A stretch of 64,000 nucleotides of DNA from Datisca glomerata (lineage: Eukaryota; Streptophyta; Magnoliopsida; Cucurbitales; Datiscaceae). Below are positions 57,701 through 64,000 of the stretch, in pieces (within the stretch, counting starts at the first letter, position 1; every line of letters begins with the position of its first letter). Location of the stretch: contig QANY01000230.1 in assembly GCA_003255025.1 (NCBI GenBank), forward strand, positions 1,581,374 to 1,645,373. The letters run 5' to 3'. The translations under genes and the position numbers were made by a program. The notes beneath the pieces are model-generated. The model was not told the DNA's origin. It saw only the letters and a program-made list of their open reading frames with translations, and did no database searches.

Positions 57701-58907
57701 TCTATAAACAATTTTTAATACTAAGATAAAATAAGATAATTCTACTTTTATGTGCTAATTAAATAATCCCTCCATCTCCCCCAAATTGTGAGTAGAAAAA
57801 AGAAAATTTCAGATAAAGCCAAATCGAACAATAATCCAATTACTCATCCTAAATTGAAAATTTTAAATCTAATGAGGGCATGCAATCTCTTGTTTTCAGA
57901 TAGCGTAAACCGAAAACTCAATTCGCCTTAAACATCTGTGACTGAGAAATTGACAAGTTAAACTTTAGTCACAAATGAAACAGGGAAAATTGAATTTCTG
58001 ATTACCCACCAGTTTTAGATGCAAAGTTTTGTAACTTCTCAGCAAACTAAAGAGAATATTAAGAGGAAAAGAAGATCACCTAGCCGTCTTAAGAGTAATG
58101 AAAATTGCAGGTAGAGGGTTTCTCGGCTTGTAAATTTATATGAATTTTAGGTATGGTTTTATATTTTGATTGTTTCTCATATATTTATTGTCTATTTAAA
58201 TAAAAATTTCATAAAATATATTTATTTGTAAATAAAATTAGAAAATAATATTTTAATTTTTATAAATTTTACTCATCAAAATTTCTCAAAATAAGTTATT
58301 CGTATTAGAAGAACATACATGCACAGTCTAAGATATAAATAAATTAAACATGTTTTATTTTTTAAATGATAGAATTTTCCGAACATATTTATTATGAAAC
58401 GATAACTTAAAGTGTCATCCCATGTACAAAATAAAATTCAAATTAAGAAGAGGAAAAAATAAAGAGCCTCATAAAAATATACACTATCATTATGAAAAAA
58501 TAAAAAATAAAAATTGACTAATAATAATATTATCTAGTCTAAATAATAATGTATCATTAATGATTTTTACTCTCATTTTATTTTAAATAGATTAAAGATT
58601 AAGGTTATAGGAGACAAAAAAAACTAATGGTATATAAAGAAAGTAAATTTTTTTACTAAAAGCCTCTCCTTGAGATTTTCTCCAAATGGGCATTTAATAG
58701 TACTTTTTATGAAAATTTTCATTTTAAAACCCTCACTAAATATTAAAGTTTATTTAGTTGAACTTTTATTTTGAAAGTCAGTTGAGATGTTTTTGAAACA
58801 CTACCTTAATGATTCATTATCCTTTAACATGAACGTATACATATTACCCAGTTCTTATGATACAAATAGAAAAAAATAATTCCACGTACATCACGGTGCA
58901 AGGCAAT

Positions 58908-58973
<66 letters not shown>

Positions 58974-60212
58974 GAAGAAGAGCATAAGAGTCTAAGTTAG
59001 AAAATCCTTCTAACTTGTTTAGAACACCATCTATTGGGTTAGAAAGAAATGTCAACACATAAATTAAACATTTCCTTTCCAATTATGTTTTGACAATGGA
59101 AAAACTATTACTAGATGCACAATCGTTATATTGATTGTCTTATTTCCAAACATTTTTGTGTGAAGATCATGAATTACGTATGAGAATAATGGAGAAAATG
59201 TACGAAAAATATGAGTGAATTATAAAAATGTCTGATTTTTTCACAAAAATGATGTGACTAAATAATTTAGTTATCAAATTACAGGCGTAACGAACTAATT
59301 TATTTGCTTCAGTGTATCGAAATGAAATTAATTACTTTAGGTCATTTTTACCTAAAGGAGGTTTTTGAGTTTTTCTCTTGTCATTTGCCGATGCAGATGT
59401 TTGAGTTGTCCATAGCTAGTGGGCTTATTTAAATGGGTCAATGCTGGTGCATCAACCTTTATATGCCGGACAGGTCAACAATGGGCTCAATTACATGGGG
59501 TTGTTTTCTGGGCTCTGACTTCTGTCTTCTCATCTTAAGAGGGAGAGTATGTCTACGTACATGGATTTTTTTAATACACATAGTTCCTCGATTAAAAGAA
59601 TTTTAGGGATAATCATGCCTGAACATGAAGCCCATTGAAACCCCTTTGATGTATTTTCTTATATTCTATTATTCTTTATGTACGAATTTTATGCGGTCAC
59701 GTCCATTTTTGTACTAGAGATGAATCATGTGGAGCTAAAGTATCTGTTTTCAAAGATGAACTGATTTCTAAATCGCAACTGGATTGAAAGCTTATTATGG
59801 GCATCAATGTCTCTTACTCTACTATTAATCAGTAGCCTGTATCTATGTGCTTGACATACCGATAAGTTGAAATTGATTAACATAAATGTATTATTTCATT
59901 ACTAAGACTGACATCATATATACATGTTTGTATATGATGAGTTGGTATAGATAGATAAGTCCCTACATGTACAAAAATCAACGTGTCTTAGTCATAATTT
60001 CTACAAGAATTTATATCATAAAATTCGTGTACTGAATACAAAAATTTCATAATTTTTGTAGAATTTAAAACTTTGATAAAAATAAATCAAGTAAGATAAC
60101 TGTTCGAAAAGGAGTTGGATCATCTATCCCAATTGTTTCAAAGATATAAAATCATAAATCAGTGCTTCTTAAAATGCTTGCAGAATAAAAATAAGAAACA
60201 AGTGCTTTGACC
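57701..60212. other. AT-rich spacer with a TAA microsatellite
   Basis: No gene is supported. 57860-58150 is slightly more complex but shows no domain or splice pattern that can be trusted. The microsatellite at 58909-58973 is listed separately. Confidence 0.55.
58909..58973. repeat. TAA trinucleotide microsatellite
   Basis: About 21 uninterrupted TAA units. Likely to be length-polymorphic. Confidence 0.97.
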
Positions 60213-60310
60213 ATGGTATTGTAGCCCAATGGTCATAATTGTGATTTTCAATATCTGGGTCTGAGATTTAATCTCCAATCAGTGTAATCCCCTCTCTTTG
60301 GCAACAAACG
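60213..60310 (+). mobile_element. Possible SINE head or tRNA-like relic
   Basis: TGTAGCCCAATGGTC (60219-60233) resembles a pol III A-box. About 35 bp later GGTCTGAGATTTAATCTCC occupies the B-box position but departs from GGTTCGAxTCC at several bases. No 3' tail or target duplication was identified. Confidence 0.35.
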
Positions 60311-60574
60311 ATACCCGTGCTTCAGATATAGATATTAATTAAATAAATATTTTATGTTACTGTTACACAAACATATTAGGAGCAGAGAGAGAAAAAATTG
60401 AGAGGAGAGATAAACTTTTCTTAATATTCTCTTTCATTCTCTCTCCTCTTTGTATGTTTTTTAAGAACTCCTCATGGTATAATGGTAGAATGACTCAACT
60501 AAATTATTGTTAACTAGATTAAATTTTTATTTTCATTACAAAATAATTATCTTTTTCAAAAAATATATAGATTA

Positions 60575-61240
60575 GAATTTTAAGAGACAAGGGAGGTGAT
60601 CGTGAAGGCGGATAGAGAAGGAGCAAGGCCTCGCTCCGAGTAGAGGCAGACACCTAAAAATGGTTGGGATTGTGGTGAACTTAGGACGCCCGCGACTAGA
60701 AATGGTATAAACAGCAACGAAACCCAGTCACGAGAGTCATCCATTTTTCCAGCGATGCTTGAGAACCCAAGATGGGGACGAGATTCTAAAACTCCGTTGC
60801 TTGCCCCGTGTCTCACCGAAACAATCATGGGGTCCTTCCATACAAATAATAGATGGTACATACTCCAGATCTTCGTCACCCGTCTGCAAAGAAACCCATC
60901 GGGTAACCAGCCTTATCAGAGCAAACTTGCGAGATGGCCAATGAAAATCCAGCCGAGAAGTAACGAAGTACACCAACGTTGAAATAACTTCCCGCGCCTT
61001 GGAATAACCTTCTTGGTTGAAGCCATCATTCGAACTAGAAAGAGTAGAACGCATGTTTAAGAACAGATGCTCCTGCGCCTCCAAAAACCATCGGCTATGG
61101 AGAGGCGGAGCCTCGCCCTGAACTCTAGCGAGCTCAGGGCCAGGCTCGACGGAGATTCACACTCTAAGACCCCGACAACTAGGGTTTGTTTAAGGAGAAG
61201 TCTCTAGAGAGAGATGAGACCCTCTCTCTAAACCCTTCCC
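60575..61240 (-). other. GC-richer block with an unassigned open reading frame
   Basis: Composition rises sharply. On the minus strand 61084-60737 is open for 115 codons from an ATG and overlaps a second open frame (60879-60580). The upstream text (61215-61090) contains a GAGAGGGTCTCATC-like leader and AAACCCTAGTTG, which recalls the 5' ends of plant LINEs or a host first exon. I recognise no domain. Alternatives are a LINE 5' region, a captured gene fragment or a real short gene. Confidence 0.35.
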
Positions 61241-62036
61241 ACCACTATATTTTTCTTGTTAAATAAAATAATTAATACACCACTGTAAGTAAATTACTAG
61301 TTTTATTTCCCCCACAAAATAATTTATATTCAAATGTCCAAAACGCTTTCTGAATAAATAAACATACTTCAAAATAAATCCTAAATTTAGGATTTATTTT
61401 GAATTGAACATAACCGAACTAAAAGTTAAAATTCGATTCAGTCACGTTCACCTCTCCGACTTGGCAGTATCCTATGAAACATTTTCTCATGGAAAGTCTA
61501 ATATAAAAAACCTGAAAAAATCAGCATAAAACGTTCAGATTTCAAATAAAATTACATATACAAACTTAAAAACACAAATTGAACGCATTAAAACACAACA
61601 AGAATGGAAAAAAAAAAAAACAGTACATTCTCAGTCCCACAATACATTATTCAGAACATAGTTGATTGTTGAGACTCCAACAATGTTCAGTCTAAATACA
61701 CTTCAACACATTCTAACAAGTCAAAGGACAACAATATATGTTAAGACAAACTAAAAACACAAAACTCCCAATCTAAAAGTGACTCCGAACTAAAATTACG
61801 AATCGTTGTATATTAATGAAAATTCTTAATTAATGCCAAGGATTCAAACTTCAAAATAGAACCCTTAATAATAATAAAACCTTGAATCAGTTGATGCAAA
61901 ATCCTAAGTGAGGATAAAACCCCGAAATTAAATTAATAAGCTTAAATACACTTACCTTAATGAAAGAGTATGAGAGAGAGAGCTGAGAGAGAGAGAGCTG
62001 AGAGGGAGTTCTAAAAGAGAGAAAATTATTAGAAAT
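61241..62036. other. AT-rich spacer ending in a GA-rich tract
   Basis: No gene is supported. GAGAGAGAGCTGAGAGAGAG-type simple sequence occupies about 61970-62010. Confidence 0.55.
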
Positions 62037-62105
62037 GACGGTCACAATGCGACTCTCTCAGTTTTGTACATAAAACTACCGGCAATTTAATATAGTGTGA
62101 CCGTC
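62037..62105. repeat. Inverted repeat with 10-bp arms between GA tracts
   Basis: GACGGTCACA (62037-62046) is perfectly complementary to TGTGACCGTC (62096-62105) across a 49-bp loop. GA/CT-rich DNA flanks both sides. It may be a terminus-like relic or a chance hairpin. Confidence 0.6.
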
Positions 62106-63773
62106 TCTCTCAATATTCTCTCCTAGAGAGAAAGTACTAAAAGGGAGAGAACTGAGAGAGAGTATAGATAGAGATGGAGAGAGAGAAGGGTCGGTCCGAT
62201 TAATATGGAGGCCCTAGTTGGAGTTTGTTTTACTAAAAATATATACATTTTAGGTTCAAATGCTTATGTAATATTAGTTATTATAATATGATAATTTTTT
62301 TGAATTTTAGTAGCAAATTTATGAAGTAAGTTTTTGTATCAAATTTTGTTGATCTATCATTTTCAGTTTGAAATTTCGTCGATTTATTCAATTTTCTCAT
62401 AACTTATAGTAATGAAATTTAAAATTTATTTCAGAGAAAATAACTATATCAGAAAGTTTCAATAAAATTACATAAGTCTTTTATGTTTTCTATTTTAATG
62501 AGAAAAACTTTTGTTACTAGAAATATTTCTAGTGATTTATTTTAAAATAAGTAGAAATAAAAAAATATTAAAAACTATTTTTTAGAAATGTTTAATCTCT
62601 AAATAATTTTCTCTCTTATTTTTATAATTAAATAAAACTCATGACGTTTTAGCAAAACTTAAGATGTGAAAAATGTTTCCTTTAAGTAAATGTTGAAAAA
62701 AATGAATAGAGGTTAAAACTGAGTCATTTAGAGGGAAAACCCCTTATTAATGAGTTCCATCTTAAATACAAAAAAAGGGCTGGGAAATAAAAATTAAAAA
62801 AATAATATTTTAAGGCTCATTTTTAGTGAGAACTCTAATCCCAAGCCGACATTGCATTATGTTTGGGCCGCCGCAGAGAGAGAAGAGGGAGAGAGAGCCA
62901 TGGAGAGAGAAGGGTAGAGAGAAAGAGAGAGAGAGATTCATAGCTACAGTAGACGAGCTCGACTGCTCAAGAGAGATGGAGACTGAAGTAGATAAAACTC
63001 AGGAACTCAAACCAACGAGCTCGAGAGAAGATTAAAGAGAGTTGTAAACCGGACTAATATGGAACTCGAGAACCAGATGGCCACCAGCGACACTTAATAA
63101 AGATGGAGGAAATTATATAACTAGTGATATAGATGGCACTCGACATTGTCGAGCCGCGCTTGGTTTGTGTGAAGGTTTCAGGAATTGAAGGAAACATGCA
63201 AAAACAACCTAACCTCCCCCCTTATACTAAAGAAAATCGTCGTCGTATGCATGGAAAAGAGTATATGAAAACAATAATATAAAACTATGTCCTTTGCTAT
63301 GTAAGTATAAGTTCATTCTGATTCGGTTCGGTTTGAAATTTGAAGAATTCTCTTAACTGAATTGGAACTATCGTTCTTTGATAATGTCGAACCAAATTGA
63401 ATAGAACTGACTGACAAGTGATTAAGAAATGTCCTGTGGGAAGAGGAACTGAGCAAACATTGAATAGGTGAATTTTACTTTTCTCATAAAAGTAGATTTT
63501 CTTTTCTTAATAATATAAATTAGTTTATAATTAAAAGGAGCCAGAAAAGTTTAAGGATTATTTGGATTAATATATTATTTTCAACTTGTCTAAGGAATTT
63601 TATATTCCTTTTTGAAAATAAAGAATTCTATACCACTGGCCTACCATAATTAACATCAAGCATTGTTCACTCTCTCTTTCATCGTCATTTATTTCCCTTC
63701 CCCATACAAACTTCAAATCTACATAATACTCGTTTCTTTTCTTTTTTTCAACAAAAACGTCATTCTTCTTCTT
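62106..63773. other. Spacer with GA-rich tracts
   Basis: GA-rich runs at 62110-62190 and 62873-62935. A GC-richer patch at 62840-63060 gives a low-complexity open stretch that is not called as a gene. Otherwise AT-rich, with no recognised feature. Confidence 0.5.
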
Positions 63774-64000
63774 CGCCTCCTCCACTTCACCCTCCGTCTT
63801 CGCCTCCTCCACTTCACCCTCCGTCTTCGCCTCCTCCACTCGCCTCCTCCACTTCACCCTCCGTCTTCGCCTCCTCCACTTCACCCTCCGTCATCGCCTC
63901 CTCCACTTCACCCTCCGTCTTCGCCTCCTCCACTTCACCCTCCGTCTTCGCGTCCTCCACTTCACCCTCCGTCTTCGCCTCCTCCACTTCACCCTCCGTC
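63774..64000. repeat. 27-bp minisatellite running off the window edge
   Basis: Units beginning CGCCTCCTCCACTTCACC start at 63774, 63801, 63841, 63868, 63895, 63922, 63949 and 63976, with one 13-bp partial unit at 63828. The period is exactly 27 bp and few bases differ, so the array is young. Since 27 is divisible by three, an uninterrupted array would encode a nine-residue repeat (EEAKTEGEV on the minus strand). The 13-bp partial unit shifts the frame, so coding is doubtful. Confidence 0.93.

Noticed and set aside
58891..59082. Poly-leucine open frame
   Set aside because: Translation of the TAA microsatellite; an artefact of simple sequence.
60455..60500. tRNA gene suggested by TGGTATAATGGTAGAATG
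   Set aside because: No B-box and no foldable cloverleaf follow; only the D-arm-like word is present.
62826..63035. Glu/Arg-rich open frame
   Set aside because: Translation of GA-rich simple sequence, with no start context or domain.
63600..63884. Minus-strand frame with EEAKTEGEV repeats as a gene
   Set aside because: It arises from the 27-bp minisatellite, and a 13-bp partial unit changes the frame. Kept only as a repeat.
63774..64000. CRISPR array
   Set aside because: The units are contiguous with no spacers and the genome is eukaryotic.

Overview
This is a gene-poor, AT-rich window of a plant nuclear genome, almost certainly from a eudicot. The evidence is a spliced plant bHLH gene with GT-AG introns, plant transposon families (hAT, CACTA, Ty1/copia, LINE, SINE, MITE), a plastid DNA insertion and a large endogenous pararetrovirus cluster. 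The species cannot be named from the sequence alone.

Layout. 1-3180 is AT-rich spacer. 3182-6602 is a decayed hAT transposon whose transposase carries two stops, frame slips and one intron. 6906-9821 (minus) is the only gene that looks intact: six exons joining into a 395-residue bHLH factor of the bHLH122/AKS1/FBH3 type. 9822-15718 is spacer with a decayed RNase H-like fragment, short tandem repeats and a GC-richer block without a recognised gene. 15719-18751 is a CACTA (En/Spm) element with both termini and a broken transposase. 21400-28642 is a Ty1/copia retrotransposon on the minus strand with two LTRs and a 5-bp target duplication. It has been invaded by a solo LTR (25495-27193) and by about 250 bp of plastid rps3 DNA (23459-23705).

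29833-51865 is a roughly 22-kb patchwork of endogenous Caulimoviridae-like pararetrovirus copies in both orientations, all broken. It keeps recognisable movement-protein-like, coat/zinc-knuckle, protease, reverse transcriptase, RNase H, promoter and tRNA-Met primer-site segments. A 407-bp hAT-type MITE sits in one copy. The most unusual feature is a segment after RNase H in two copies (39335-39810 plus, 41915-42480 minus) that reads as an AlkB-like Fe(II)/2-oxoglutarate dioxygenase domain. Other copies carry a different module at the same place.

51866-57700 is AT-rich DNA with a degenerate tandem repeat of about 180 bp, interrupted by a tRNA-derived SINE (55531-55767) and a 5'-truncated LINE (55901-57338). 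The rest is spacer with microsatellites, a GC-richer unassigned block (60575-61240), GA-rich tracts and a 27-bp minisatellite that runs off the right edge.

Nothing here forms an operon or pathway. The window reads as one regulatory gene beside a graveyard of nested mobile and viral DNA. All calls come from reading the sequence; family names rest on recognised motifs, not on a database search.
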